From: Paenibacillus chondroitinus NBRC 15376
GTDB taxonomy: Bacteria > Bacillota > Bacilli > Paenibacillales > NBRC-103111
DNA: 64,000 nucleotides
NCBI RefSeq assembly: GCF_004000765.1
Contig: NZ_BILW01000036.1
Coordinates: 1 to 64,000, forward strand
Direction: 5' to 3'
Position 1 is the first letter of the stretch, and each line of letters starts with the position of its first letter. Positions 33,842 through 42,507 of this stretch are shown piece after piece. Under the pieces are notes generated by a model. It had not been told where the DNA came from. It did no database searches and was given only the letters and a program-made list of their open reading frames with translations. The translations under genes and the position numbers were made by a program.

Positions 33842-34876
33842 TTACAGATGTAAGAATTGTTTTAAGAAACGCAGATCATTCGTATAGAAATGACGGATAT
33901 CTTCGATTCCGTATTTCAGCATAGCAATACGCTCAACGCCCATACCGAAGGCGAACCCTGTATACTCCTTAGGATCGTAACCGCCCATCTCAAGAACGCG
34001 CGGATGCACCATACCCGCTCCTAGAATTTCTAACCAACCTGTTTGTTTACAAGTCCGGCAGCCAACGCCTCCGCACATTGCACAGCTCACATCAACTTCG
34101 ACACTCGGCTCTGTGAAAGGGAAGAAGCTGGGACGCAAACGAATTCTCGTCTCTTTGCCGTACATTTCTTGCACGAATTGCAGCAAGGTCCCTTTCAAAT
34201 CGCTCATCCGAACGTTGCGGTCGATAACCAGACCTTCGATTTGCGTAAACATATGGGAATGTGTCGCATCGTCGTCGTCGCGGCGGTATACTTTACCCGG
34301 GCAAATGATTTTGATCGGAACTTCGCCTTTACGTTTCTCCATCGTTCTAACTTGAACAGGGGAAGTTTGCGTACGCATCAAGATTTCTTCTGTAATGTAG
34401 AAGGAGTCCTGCATATCGCGGGCCGGGTGGTCTTTGGGCAGATTCAACGCTTCGAAATTGTAGTAGTCCTGCTCAACCTCCGGTCCTTCCGCAACGGTAT
34501 AACCCATTCCGATGAAAATATCTTCAATTTCTTGAATTACTTTGCTTAATGGGTGTACCGCGCCTTGCTCAGATGGACGACCCGGCAGCGTTACGTCGAT
34601 CATTTCAGCACGTAGTCTGTTTTCCGTTTCCTGCTGCTGATACGCGGCTTGCTTCTCTTCGATCACCGATTCAATCGCAGCGCGAACATCGTTCGCCACT
34701 TGCCCGATAATCGGTCTCTCTTCTGCGCTTAGCGCTCCCATTCCGCGGAGAACCTCGGTTAATGGACCTTTTTTACCCAAATATTTAATACGTAAATCGT
34801 TCAGCTCCTGCTGGCTTTGTACGCCGCTTAGCTCTTGCAGTGCTTCCTGCTTCAAAGCTTCCAACCGCTCTTTCAT
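33842..34876 (-). CDS. pheS: Phenylalanyl-tRNA synthetase alpha subunit
   Basis: This 344-residue class II synthetase subunit has a coiled-coil N-terminus, motif 2 region (KIICPGKVYRRDDDDATHSHMFTQIEG) and motif 3 (GFAFGMGVERIAMLKYGI). ATG at 34876 follows GGAGGG. A longer frame from 34924 would run through the T-box terminator and is rejected. Expression should rise when tRNA-Phe is uncharged, through the T-box leader. Confidence 0.96.
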   Translation of the reverse strand: MKERLEALKQEALQELSGVQSQQELNDLRIKYLGKKGPLTEVLRGMGALSAEERPIIGQVANDVRAAIESVIEEKQAAYQQQETENRLRAEMIDVTLPGRPSEQGAVHPLSKVIQEIEDIFIGMGYTVAEGPEVEQDYYNFEALNLPKDHPARDMQDSFYITEEILMRTQTSPVQVRTMEKRKGEVPIKIICPGKVYRRDDDDATHSHMFTQIEGLVIDRNVRMSDLKGTLLQFVQEMYGKETRIRLRPSFFPFTEPSVEVDVSCAMCGGVGCRTCKQTGWLEILGAGMVHPRVLEMGGYDPKEYTGFAFGMGVERIAMLKYGIEDIRHFYTNDLRFLKQFLHL

Positions 34877-34924
34877 TGCAATCCCTCCTGAATTAGGCCC
34901 CTGAATCAACCAAAATGAAAACAC

Positions 34925-35200
34925 AAAAAAGACTTTCCGCTCCCTCGCAAGGGACGAAAAGCCGTGGTACCACCCTAATTAGAACATTTCCCGGCCCATA
35001 GGCCAATAAATGATCTCACTTCATTCCAGATAACGGACGATGCGTCCGGTTCCCTCTACTTAGAAAAAAGCGCCTTTAAGCTTAATTCGGTTCAAAGGAC
35101 TGCTCGGGAGCGAACTTCCGCAGCCTGATTCTCGGGGCCAGCTCTCAATCAACGGCTTACCCTCCCTGTCAAGAAGCACTGCGTACTCTTCTCCGTCAAA
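34925..35200 (-). promoter_or_regulatory. T-box leader of pheST, terminator included
   Basis: The conserved T-box AGGGTGGTACCACGG lies on the minus strand at 34976-34962. It is followed by a GC-rich terminator (about 34962-34931) with six U (34930-34925). A Stem-I-like region extends to about 35200. A candidate specifier TTC (Phe) lies at 35114-35112 in the context GGAAGTTCG. The stretch 34877-35284 holds this leader and no gene. Confidence 0.9.
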
Positions 35201-35284
35201 GCATTTTACGTATATGTACCAGTAATTATATGCAAGATAGTGCTCATATGCAAGTACGCGACCTTTACATATGCATTTTCCCAG

Positions 35285-35313
35285 TTGACTCGGAAAGCAA
35301 ATAAGCGTATATT
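35285..35313 (+). promoter_or_regulatory. Predicted sigma-A promoter of the marR operon
   Basis: TTGACT (35285-35290), a 17-base spacer and TATATT (35308-35313) are present. The predicted start near 35320 falls inside the palindrome at 35317-35331. Confidence 0.72.
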
Positions 35314-35316
35314 TTA

Positions 35317-35331
35317 TTTAAACAGTTTAAA
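35317..35331. promoter_or_regulatory. Candidate MarR operator palindrome
   Basis: TTTAAAC-A-GTTTAAA is a perfect 7-1-7 inverted repeat covering the predicted transcription start. It fits autorepression by the MarR-type protein encoded next. Confidence 0.6.
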
Positions 35332-35398
35332 CATTAATTTATATAAATATTTTATTGTTTAATAATTTGATCATACAATGACCGGAAGGAGCGTTTCT

Positions 35399-35827
35399 AT
35401 GGAAGATGACTTGATGGCTTATACCAATCGTTTCCGGACAACGTTTGAAGCAGCCCATCGAAAAATTAACAGCGCCGTATTCGCTGAATTGAAATCAGAG
35501 TTAACGGGGCCGCAGTTATTTATGCTGTTCATGATCGCCAAGGAGGGAACTCCCAAACAAACCGTTCTTGCGGAGAAAATGGGGGTCAAACCAAGTGCGA
35601 TTACCGTCATGATCGATCGTCTTGTCCAAAGCGGGCATGTCATTCGCAAGCATCATGAATCGGATCGGCGCATTGTTCTCGTAGAAAACACAGAGCTTGG
35701 CCAAGAGGTCCTTACCACAGCTCAAAATGTTCAAAAAGAAGTGATTGCCCGAGGCTTATCCAAGCTCCCGCCTGAAGAGCTCAGGGTCCTCGTAAGTGCT
35801 TTTGAAAAGTTAACCACCTATTATTGA
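35399..35827 (+). CDS. MarR-family transcriptional regulator
   Basis: This 142-residue winged-helix protein has LTGPQLFMLFMIAKEG, VLAEKMGVKPSAITVMIDRLVQSG and the wing with ESDRRIVLVE, the MarR pattern. ATG at 35399 follows AAGGAG at seven bases; an earlier ATG at 35378 lacks a site. It is 33 bases upstream of an efflux pump gene and probably represses both, releasing DNA when a pump substrate binds (family knowledge). Confidence 0.88.
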   Translation: MEDDLMAYTNRFRTTFEAAHRKINSAVFAELKSELTGPQLFMLFMIAKEGTPKQTVLAEKMGVKPSAITVMIDRLVQSGHVIRKHHESDRRIVLVENTELGQEVLTTAQNVQKEVIARGLSKLPPEELRVLVSAFEKLTTYY

Positions 35828-35860
35828 AAATCAATATAATTAAAAAAGGAGTGGACTGTA

Positions 35861-37513
35861 GTGGAAACTATACAAAAAACAATTTCTGACGACAACCTTT
35901 CCGAAACAGCGGCTCCTGCGCTAAAAAATCGTGGCCTCCTCTTGACAGGACTTATTATTGCCATGCTGTTCGGTGCTCTCGACGGTACGATTGTCGGAAC
36001 CGCCATGCCTCGTATCGTTGGTGAATTAGGCGGTCTTGGTTTAATGGCCTGGCTGACAACAGCTTATATGCTGACTTCAACCGTTGTTGTTCCTATCGCG
36101 GGTAAATTGGCTGACTTAATGGGCCGCCGCGTGATTTATGTGACAGGACTTATCATTTTTATAGGAGCTTCCGCGTTATGCGGGATGTCCCAGAACATCA
36201 CGGAGCTCATCCTGTTCCGCGGCTTGCAAGGTATAGGCGGCGGGATCATGATGCCGATGGCGATGATTATTATCGGGGATCTATTTACCGGTAAGCAGCG
36301 TGCCAAATGGCAAGGTGTTTTCGGTGCGATTTTCGGTCTTTCTTCCGTTGTTGGTCCGCAAATCGGCGGTTGGATCGTTGATGCTTTAGATTGGCGCTGG
36401 GTATTCTACATCAATCTTCCCGTTGGTATCCTGGCTGTTATCTTAATCGCAATTGCACTGCCTAAGCATAAATCAATCGGCAAAGTGAAATTCGACATTC
36501 CGGGTATTGCCACCATGATTATCGGTGTTGTTTCCATGCTGCTAGCATTAACATTCGGCGGTAAAGATTATGCTTGGTTATCTTGGCAAATTATTGGCCT
36601 TTTCGCCTTAGCGATTGTATCATTAGTGTCCTTCGTCATTATTGAAAGCAAAGCGCAAGAGCCGATTCTTCCTGTTCGTTTATTTAAAAACAGAACTTTT
36701 ACAACCATTAACGGTGTAGGTTTCCTTATGGCTATTGGTATGTTCGGTGCTATTATGTTCGTGCCTCTGTTCATGCAAGGCATTGTTGGGATCAGCGCCT
36801 CCGCGTCTGGTACGGTGATGATGCCACTGATGCTTACGATGATTGCGGCCAGCGTAGTTTCCGGTCAATTTATTCATAAAATCGGTGTACGCAAACAACT
36901 GTTAGCCGGGATGATCATCATGGCTGTTGGCTTCTATTTCCTAAGCACGATGGGCATAGACACGACAAAACTGATAGCATCTGCCTATATGCTGATCTTA
37001 GGTCTTGGCATGGGGCTTGTGATGCCGATTCTGACCCTTGCTCTGCAAGAAAGCTTCCCGAAATCTGAGCTTGGTGTGGTTACGTCTTCCAGCCAATTCT
37101 TCCGTCAAATCGGCGGTACGTTCGGTATGACAATTTTGGGTGCTGTCATGAACCACAAATCATCGGTTTTGCTTAATCAGGACTTAACGCCTGTTGTTAA
37201 ACAGCTGCCTGCAGAAGCGAGCCAATTATCCAATCAAATGACAGATATGATTCACTCCAATCCGCAGGGCTTGTATTCTTCTCTCTTAAGTCCTGAAACG
37301 TTGGCGAAAATGCCGAAAGAATTTGTGGAGCATATGCTTCCTATTTTAAAAAATGCGCTTGTCTCCTCCCTTCATCAAGTATTCATAATCGGGCTAGTCT
37401 TCGTATTGCTGGGGGCGGTTCTTGCCCTGTTTATCGGCAATATTAAAGTGGGCCCTAAATCGAAAAAGACAAGTCCAAAGGCTGAAAAAGACCTTTCCGC
37501 CGAACTTGCTTAA
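35861..37513 (+). CDS. Multidrug efflux MFS transporter, 14-helix DHA2 type
   Basis: The protein has 550 residues with about 14 transmembrane helices. Motif A (GKLADLMGRRVIYVTG), FRGLQGIGGGIMMPMAM and the D1-type motif LDGTIVGTAMPRIVGELGG place it in the EmrB/QacA drug:H+ antiporter family. Polar tails flank the membrane body. The start is a GTG at 35861 after GGAG. It forms an operon with the MarR gene; the exported compounds are unknown. Confidence 0.88.
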   Translation: METIQKTISDDNLSETAAPALKNRGLLLTGLIIAMLFGALDGTIVGTAMPRIVGELGGLGLMAWLTTAYMLTSTVVVPIAGKLADLMGRRVIYVTGLIIFIGASALCGMSQNITELILFRGLQGIGGGIMMPMAMIIIGDLFTGKQRAKWQGVFGAIFGLSSVVGPQIGGWIVDALDWRWVFYINLPVGILAVILIAIALPKHKSIGKVKFDIPGIATMIIGVVSMLLALTFGGKDYAWLSWQIIGLFALAIVSLVSFVIIESKAQEPILPVRLFKNRTFTTINGVGFLMAIGMFGAIMFVPLFMQGIVGISASASGTVMMPLMLTMIAASVVSGQFIHKIGVRKQLLAGMIIMAVGFYFLSTMGIDTTKLIASAYMLILGLGMGLVMPILTLALQESFPKSELGVVTSSSQFFRQIGGTFGMTILGAVMNHKSSVLLNQDLTPVVKQLPAEASQLSNQMTDMIHSNPQGLYSSLLSPETLAKMPKEFVEHMLPILKNALVSSLHQVFIIGLVFVLLGAVLALFIGNIKVGPKSKKTSPKAEKDLSAELA

Positions 37514-37523
37514 TGTATCAATC

Positions 37524-37559
37524 AGCCTCCCTCCTTCTTCGGAAGGTCGGGGGCTTTTT
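37524..37559 (+). terminator. Terminator of the marR-efflux operon
   Basis: AGCCTCC...TCCTTC and GAAGGTCGGGGGCT form a GC-rich stem with a TTCG tetraloop at 37538-37541 (approximately), followed by five T. Confidence 0.8.
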
Positions 37560-37626
37560 ATCTTTTGACAACCTTCCAGCAATAGCGTTTAATGAGGTTG
37601 GATACTATAAAAGGAGAGTGATTACC

Positions 37627-38547
37627 ATGAAATATCGCAGACTTGGGAAAACTGATTTAAAAGTTTCTATCGTTGGTGTGGGAACCTGGCAATTCGGAGG
37701 AGAATGGGGACTTACATACACACAAGCGGAAGCAGATGCTATCTTGGATCAAGCCGCTGATCTTGGCATTAACCTAATCGATACCGCGGAATGCTATGGG
37801 GATCATCTATCCGAATCGTTTATCGGCAATTATTTATCCAGACGCAATCGTGAGAATTGGGTTGTAGCCACGAAATTCGGTCACCATTTCCATGATCTAT
37901 TTACACGAACTGACGAATTCAACTCGGAAAGTGTCATCAAACAATTGGATGCTTCGCTCAAAGCATTGCAAACGGATTACATAGATTTATACCAATTTCA
38001 CTCAGGACCAGACAGTCTATTCGACAACGATGACTTATGGACAACCTTAGATAAACAAGTGCAAGCAGGGAAGATCAGACATTTGGGCACTTCCATCGGC
38101 AGTAATGCCAACATCCATCAGACAGAAGCCTCTACGAAGGTAAATTCCAAAGCGATTCAAGTGGTCTATAATCGTTTGGATCGAGCGCCGGAAGAGCTTG
38201 TTTTCCCTTCCTGTGTGAATCAGGATCTTGGCGTACTGGCACGCGTGCCTTTGGCAAGCGGTTATCTAAGCGGCAAGTACAAGCCTGGTGCGGTGTTTGG
38301 CAACAACGATGTCCGTCATCGCCATGATGCGGAGAACGTCAGACAAAAGCTGGAGGAAGTGCAGCGCATTCAAAAAGAAGAAGTGCCGGAAGGCATGGAT
38401 ATGGCCAAATGGGCGCTCGCATGGTGCTTAAAGCACGATGCCGTCACAAGCGTTATTCCGGGCTGCAAGAACCCGGAGCAAGTCATTGCTAACGCAAGCG
38501 CAACGGAGCTTATCAGCGACAACCACCCACAAGCATGGAAAGCATAA
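37627..38547 (+). CDS. Aldo/keto reductase
   Basis: This 306-residue TIM-barrel oxidoreductase starts MKYRRLGKTDLKVS. The catalytic tetrad is visible: Asp in NLIDTAECYG with its Tyr, Lys in VVATKFG, and His in YQFHSG. The NADPH-binding SVIPGCKNPEQV end is present. ATG at 37627 follows AAGGAGAG; the frame is open further upstream but crosses the terminator of the preceding gene. Likely in an operon with the glutaminase gene 24 bases downstream. Confidence 0.87.
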   Translation: MKYRRLGKTDLKVSIVGVGTWQFGGEWGLTYTQAEADAILDQAADLGINLIDTAECYGDHLSESFIGNYLSRRNRENWVVATKFGHHFHDLFTRTDEFNSESVIKQLDASLKALQTDYIDLYQFHSGPDSLFDNDDLWTTLDKQVQAGKIRHLGTSIGSNANIHQTEASTKVNSKAIQVVYNRLDRAPEELVFPSCVNQDLGVLARVPLASGYLSGKYKPGAVFGNNDVRHRHDAENVRQKLEEVQRIQKEEVPEGMDMAKWALAWCLKHDAVTSVIPGCKNPEQVIANASATELISDNHPQAWKA

Positions 38548-38571
38548 GCAATAGGAAGGACTAACTTCTAG

Positions 38572-39525
38572 ATGAACTTGGACGAGCATACAACAACTTG
38601 GAAGCAGCTTAATGACCATTTGGCGTCATGGGTTACAGCTAGCAAAGTCCATACCGAAGATGGCCATGTTGCTTCCTACATTCCTGAACTAGCGAATGCT
38701 CCAGCTGATATCTTGGGGATCTGCATCATGGATGCAGAAGGGAATACCGTTGCAGCCGGTGATACCGACTATCATTTTACGCTGCAAAGCATCTCCAAAG
38801 TATTCACCCTTATTCTGGCTCTCATGGATAACGGCGAAGAGTATGTGTTCTCCAAGGTCGGCATGGAGCCGACGGGAGACGATTTCAACTCGATGCTGAA
38901 GCTCGAGCTGGTAGAGCCCGGTATACCTTTTAACCCGCTTATCAATGCCGGAGCTATCGCTATCTCGTCCTTAATTGCAGGGGACACGCCATCTGAACAA
39001 ACGCAGCGAATTCTACAGTTTTTCCGGGAACTTGCGGACAATCCGGCGCTGGACATTAATCAGGATGTATTCAAATCGGAATCAGACACCGCTCACCGAA
39101 ATCGTTCGCTTGCTTACTTCCTGAAAGATAACGGCGTTCTGGACCGCGAGGTTGACGATGTCCTGCGGGTCTATTTCAGCCACTGTTCCATCCAAGTGAA
39201 CTGCACGGATTTGGCCAGAATGGCTTTAGTTCTCGCCCATAACGGCGTCGATCCGATTCGCAAGCAGCGCCTGATTCCGCGGCGGTTCGTACAAATCGCC
39301 AAAACGTTCATGTTTACCTGCGGGATGTATAATGCCTCAGGCGAGTTCGCCATGAACGTAGGGCTTCCCGCTAAAAGCGGCGTGTCCGGCAGTATTCTAA
39401 CGATGGTGCCCGGACGCTACGGCATTGGTCTTGTCAGCCCTGCTCTCAACCGCAAAGGCAACAGCACCGCTGGCGTTCACCTCCTGGGGAAACTTTCGCA
39501 GGAGTTTGACTGGAGCTTATTTTAA
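38572..39525 (+). CDS. glsA: Glutaminase
   Basis: This 317-residue enzyme of the beta-lactamase-like glutaminase family hydrolyses glutamine to glutamate and ammonia. The catalytic SxxK is at S73-K76 in LQSISKVF, with NPLINAGAI and ESDTAHRNRSLAYFLK blocks and the C-terminal KSGVSGSI. Length is normal. It probably follows the aldo/keto reductase in one transcript ended by the hairpin at 39530-39567. Confidence 0.92.
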   Translation: MNLDEHTTTWKQLNDHLASWVTASKVHTEDGHVASYIPELANAPADILGICIMDAEGNTVAAGDTDYHFTLQSISKVFTLILALMDNGEEYVFSKVGMEPTGDDFNSMLKLELVEPGIPFNPLINAGAIAISSLIAGDTPSEQTQRILQFFRELADNPALDINQDVFKSESDTAHRNRSLAYFLKDNGVLDREVDDVLRVYFSHCSIQVNCTDLARMALVLAHNGVDPIRKQRLIPRRFVQIAKTFMFTCGMYNASGEFAMNVGLPAKSGVSGSILTMVPGRYGIGLVSPALNRKGNSTAGVHLLGKLSQEFDWSLF

Positions 39526-39529
39526 CAAC

Positions 39530-39567
39530 AAACAGCGGTATTCGTCATCACACGAATACCGCTGTTT
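39530..39567. terminator. Bidirectional terminator between glsA and the 61-residue gene
   Basis: A 15-base perfect stem, AAACAGCGGTATTCG with CGAATACCGCTGTTT, has A/T on both flanks. It serves glsA on plus and the ycnJ operon on minus. Confidence 0.88.
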
Positions 39568-39582
39568 CGTATATCAAGCAAG

Positions 39583-39768
39583 CTATTGGATGGCTCGTTT
39601 AATTCGCTGCAGCACTTCAATCAGTTCATCAATCTCGGTTTCGCTCAGGCGAACCGTCACATAGTTAGGTGATATACCCCCGTCGTTGATCTCCAGCAAG
39701 GCCACCTCATCCTTGTCATCCAATTTAACAGACAATTGTTCTCTTTCGAGCATGTTAATCCAAGCCAT
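39583..39768 (-). CDS. Small acidic protein of unknown function
   Basis: The protein has 61 residues with an alternating N-terminal strand region (REQLSVKLDDKDEVALLEIND) and a C-terminal helix (ETEIDELIEVLQRIKRA). The ribosome site is AGGTG upstream of ATG at 39768. It directly follows the ycnJ-type gene (26 bases) and is probably in its operon. No family is recognised. Confidence 0.55.
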   Translation of the reverse strand: MAWINMLEREQLSVKLDDKDEVALLEINDGGISPNYVTVRLSETEIDELIEVLQRIKRAIQ

Positions 39769-39794
39769 GACGGCACCTACTTTCGGCCAATGTG

Positions 39795-41447
39795 TTAGTA
39801 GACGATGAATTCTTTTTTGTAAACCGTTTCATTATCCTCTGTATCCATCACACGCATTTCCAATTCCCAGTTCCCTCTGAATGGCAGATAGGCTCCCTCC
39901 GCTCGATAACTGAACTTGGCAAAGCCGTATGACTCCTCTTGTTCCTTATCCTCATAGGCTGCTATCGGCACCGCTATCGGAGCGATCTCTTTGTCGTCCA
40001 AATAATGAAGAATCATCAGCACCTGCTTCGGTTTCCCTGAATTTTCAGGAAGGAAGACTTTGGCCGTAAAAGAGTTGGTCCCTTGGATTTTGGGTGTGAT
40101 ATCCGCAGATACGTGGACCTTCTCTCCCATCTGATGCCACTGCAGCGGCTCATTGGCCGGAATTGGCGCCACATAGGTGATAATTCCCACCAACAGCACA
40201 ATCAGTACCATTAGGGTCAAATCCACTCTTACCCACAGGAAGGACTGAGCAGCCTTCTTCTTGCGCATCATGAGGCGAATCACAAATGCCGTAAGCACGA
40301 CTAGAATAACTGCGCCAACTTTCACTAGCAGCAAGATCCCCCACCCGGCGTATAACAGATAATGCAAATTCGGCAGGAATAACAACACGGATAAAATGCC
40401 GGATATCGTGAGCACGATGATGGAAATCAGCGCCATATTTGAAAATTGTCGCATGTACGTGGCAATGTCACTGCTCTTCTGACGCCACTTCGCGTAGAGA
40501 AGTACCAAGCCTCCCACCCACATGGCTGCGCCAACCAAATGAATCCAATCGAGCCCGATCGTTGCCCATACAGGTGAAAAAGAAGCCGCATGGCCGCTAA
40601 AGCTTTTAGCCGCAAGCAAGCCTAATGGCCATATCCAGTCTAACCACGCCCATCTGCCGATAAGGACGAACCCTAGGAAAGATAAGACTAGTAGAATCAG
40701 CCAGGATATTCCGATATTGGTCGCACTAAAAAGCTTCGCGACTTCTTCCACACCGCCGCCGCCTAGTAAATCCTCGATATGAGTAAAAATGAGCAGCAGG
40801 AGGGCGACAAGTTGAGCACGCTGCAAATTCAGCGTCCATGAAGATAATGTTTTTCTTGTTTCATTCCCGCCATTCGTACCTAGCATCCTTAACCAGACGA
40901 CCCATCCTGTCAAAGCGAGCACCATAAGGTACCAGAGCCCGCGAGACGCATACTGCAAGAGTACCTTCGTCGTAAGCGGACCTGAACCGTGCTCGTGATT
41001 GGCATGGGCGGAAGGAAGATCTAGCGTATCTTCTTGCGGCGGATTGCCGATTGTCAGAGGATAGCTTCCGCCAACAGGGTGGCCGTCAGCCGAAATGACA
41101 TGATAGCTGATTAAATAAACGCCCTCGGTCAGCTTAGGCAGATCAAGGAGCACACCTGTTTGCTCTTTGTTCAAATAAGCTTTATTACTGGTCATTTCGT
41201 CGCCGTCATGATTAAAAACTTTGATATAAAAGAGCCCTGCATCCAAAGGTTCATTGAAGGTAATTGCGATTTGGGGCGGAGAGCTTTCCAGCTTAGCGCC
41301 CGATTCCGGAATTGCCTGTACCAGCGATGCATGAGCAGAAGCCGTTTGGGGGGCGACGAAAGAACTAAAGAGCATCATTGATAATATACACAATAATACA
41401 GCGGGCAAGAACCAAAACCGACGAACATGTTGTTTCTGTTTATTCAT
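39795..41447 (-). CDS. ycnJ: CopC/CopD fusion copper protein (YcnJ-like)
   Basis: The protein has 550 residues. A signal peptide ends before AHASLVQAIPESG, so the mature protein starts with His, a copper ligand in CopC domains (about 38-135). A polytopic CopD membrane domain follows (about 160-440), then a C-terminal FixH-like extracellular domain. Bacillus YcnJ imports copper under limitation. Genes for the partner YcnI lie 17 kb away at 58682. It is 12 bases after the DUF2203 gene. Confidence 0.85.
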   Translation of the reverse strand: MNKQKQHVRRFWFLPAVLLCILSMMLFSSFVAPQTASAHASLVQAIPESGAKLESSPPQIAITFNEPLDAGLFYIKVFNHDGDEMTSNKAYLNKEQTGVLLDLPKLTEGVYLISYHVISADGHPVGGSYPLTIGNPPQEDTLDLPSAHANHEHGSGPLTTKVLLQYASRGLWYLMVLALTGWVVWLRMLGTNGGNETRKTLSSWTLNLQRAQLVALLLLIFTHIEDLLGGGGVEEVAKLFSATNIGISWLILLVLSFLGFVLIGRWAWLDWIWPLGLLAAKSFSGHAASFSPVWATIGLDWIHLVGAAMWVGGLVLLYAKWRQKSSDIATYMRQFSNMALISIIVLTISGILSVLLFLPNLHYLLYAGWGILLLVKVGAVILVVLTAFVIRLMMRKKKAAQSFLWVRVDLTLMVLIVLLVGIITYVAPIPANEPLQWHQMGEKVHVSADITPKIQGTNSFTAKVFLPENSGKPKQVLMILHYLDDKEIAPIAVPIAAYEDKEQEESYGFAKFSYRAEGAYLPFRGNWELEMRVMDTEDNETVYKKEFIVY

Positions 41448-41459
41448 AGATAAATTCCT

Positions 41460-41864
41460 CTAATCCATTATTGGTCTACGTCCGGCAAAACCATCTTCTT
41501 TGCCGTGATAATAACGGATCTTGTCCTCTCCTTGTTTCCAACAAAGCAATACTTCCTGGCCCCCGATCGTAGAGGGAAAATCCACAAGACCCGTCTCTAT
41601 ATCCTTAAGTTCGATACCCGTTTGTTGAAAATGTTGGATCAGCCCGCGCGCTTCAATTTGCATAAATTCAAGCTCCGCTTCCTGCATAAAAAAGGGATCC
41701 TTTTCCGTGCCGGGTTTCTCAGCCAGCTCATTTTTTTTCCTGCGAAGCTCTGCGTATTTCTCCTCAAAAGCCCGCTTCAGCAGTTGCATTTTCTTTAACT
41801 CCTGATCAACAAACGGAAGCATTTCATTCGCTTCTTCCAAGCTAAAATATTTTTTATCAGACAT
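41460..41864 (-). CDS. DUF2203 family protein
   Basis: The protein has 134 residues with the DUF2203 pattern: YFSLEEANEMLPFVDQEL at the start, a long charged helix, then GIELKDIETGLVDFPS, LCWKQGEDKIRYYHG and GFAGR near the end. The conserved Cys-Trp and His suggest a metal or ligand site but function is unknown. It is probably first in the operon with ycnJ, although no shared function is known. Confidence 0.83.
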   Translation of the reverse strand: MSDKKYFSLEEANEMLPFVDQELKKMQLLKRAFEEKYAELRRKKNELAEKPGTEKDPFFMQEAELEFMQIEARGLIQHFQQTGIELKDIETGLVDFPSTIGGQEVLLCWKQGEDKIRYYHGKEDGFAGRRPIMD

Positions 41865-41914
41865 CTTGCACCTCCATGCCTAATTTTAACAAAAAAAGAG
41901 CGCAACTTCGAATT

Positions 41915-42370
41915 CTACGCATGCGTATGCGGGTGCTCGTGTGAGGATCCATGCTCATCCACATGAGTCACAGATAACTCGGCATATCCGACACCTTTCA
42001 GCACTTGAATTCGCTGCTGCAATTCTCTAAGTTTCTCCACCTTGCCCCTAACAACTAATATTTCCAAGCATTGCTGATGATTTAAATGAATATGCATCGT
42101 GGAAATAATGGCATGGTGATATTCATGCTGCAGTTCCATCAACGTAATGGGCAGATCGCTAATATGATGGTCATATACCATCACAATGGTTCCGGCTACC
42201 GTTTCGTCCAACTGCATGCTGCTGGAGGTCAACAACGCTTTGCGTGTGAGATCTCGGATCGCTTCAGAGCGGTTGCTATAGCCCTGAATGGCAATGAGCC
42301 GATCATATTGCTCAATTAATGATTGCGGCATCGAGATGCCAAAACGTACAAGCGTTTCTTTCTCCGACAT
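41915..42370 (-). CDS. nikR: Nickel-responsive regulator NikR
   Basis: The protein has 151 residues. An N-terminal ribbon-helix-helix domain (RFGISMPQSLIEQYD, GYSNRSEAIRDL) binds DNA, and the C-terminal ACT-like domain carries the nickel ligands: a His around 82-86 and HIHLNHQQCLEI with His93, His95 and Cys101. The tail is extra His-rich (HGSSHEHPHTHA). It likely controls the NiCoT gene at 55877-56902, where a matching operator is present. Confidence 0.9.
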   Translation of the reverse strand: MSEKETLVRFGISMPQSLIEQYDRLIAIQGYSNRSEAIRDLTRKALLTSSSMQLDETVAGTIVMVYDHHISDLPITLMELQHEYHHAIISTMHIHLNHQQCLEILVVRGKVEKLRELQQRIQVLKGVGYAELSVTHVDEHGSSHEHPHTHA

Positions 42371-42507
42371 GGGATCACGCTCCTTTCTAACTAACCTCGT
42401 CCTCTACCTTCACTCTACCAGAAAGTGGTGTAGTCGCAAAATGGTCAGCCCCTATTTGAGGTGAAAATAATAAAAGAGAGCGGACATACGCCCTGCTCCC
42501 TTGCTTG

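Noticed and set aside
34877..34924. Longer N-terminus for PheS
   Set aside because: The extra codons run through the T-box terminator U-tract, while ATG at 34876 has a perfect ribosome site.
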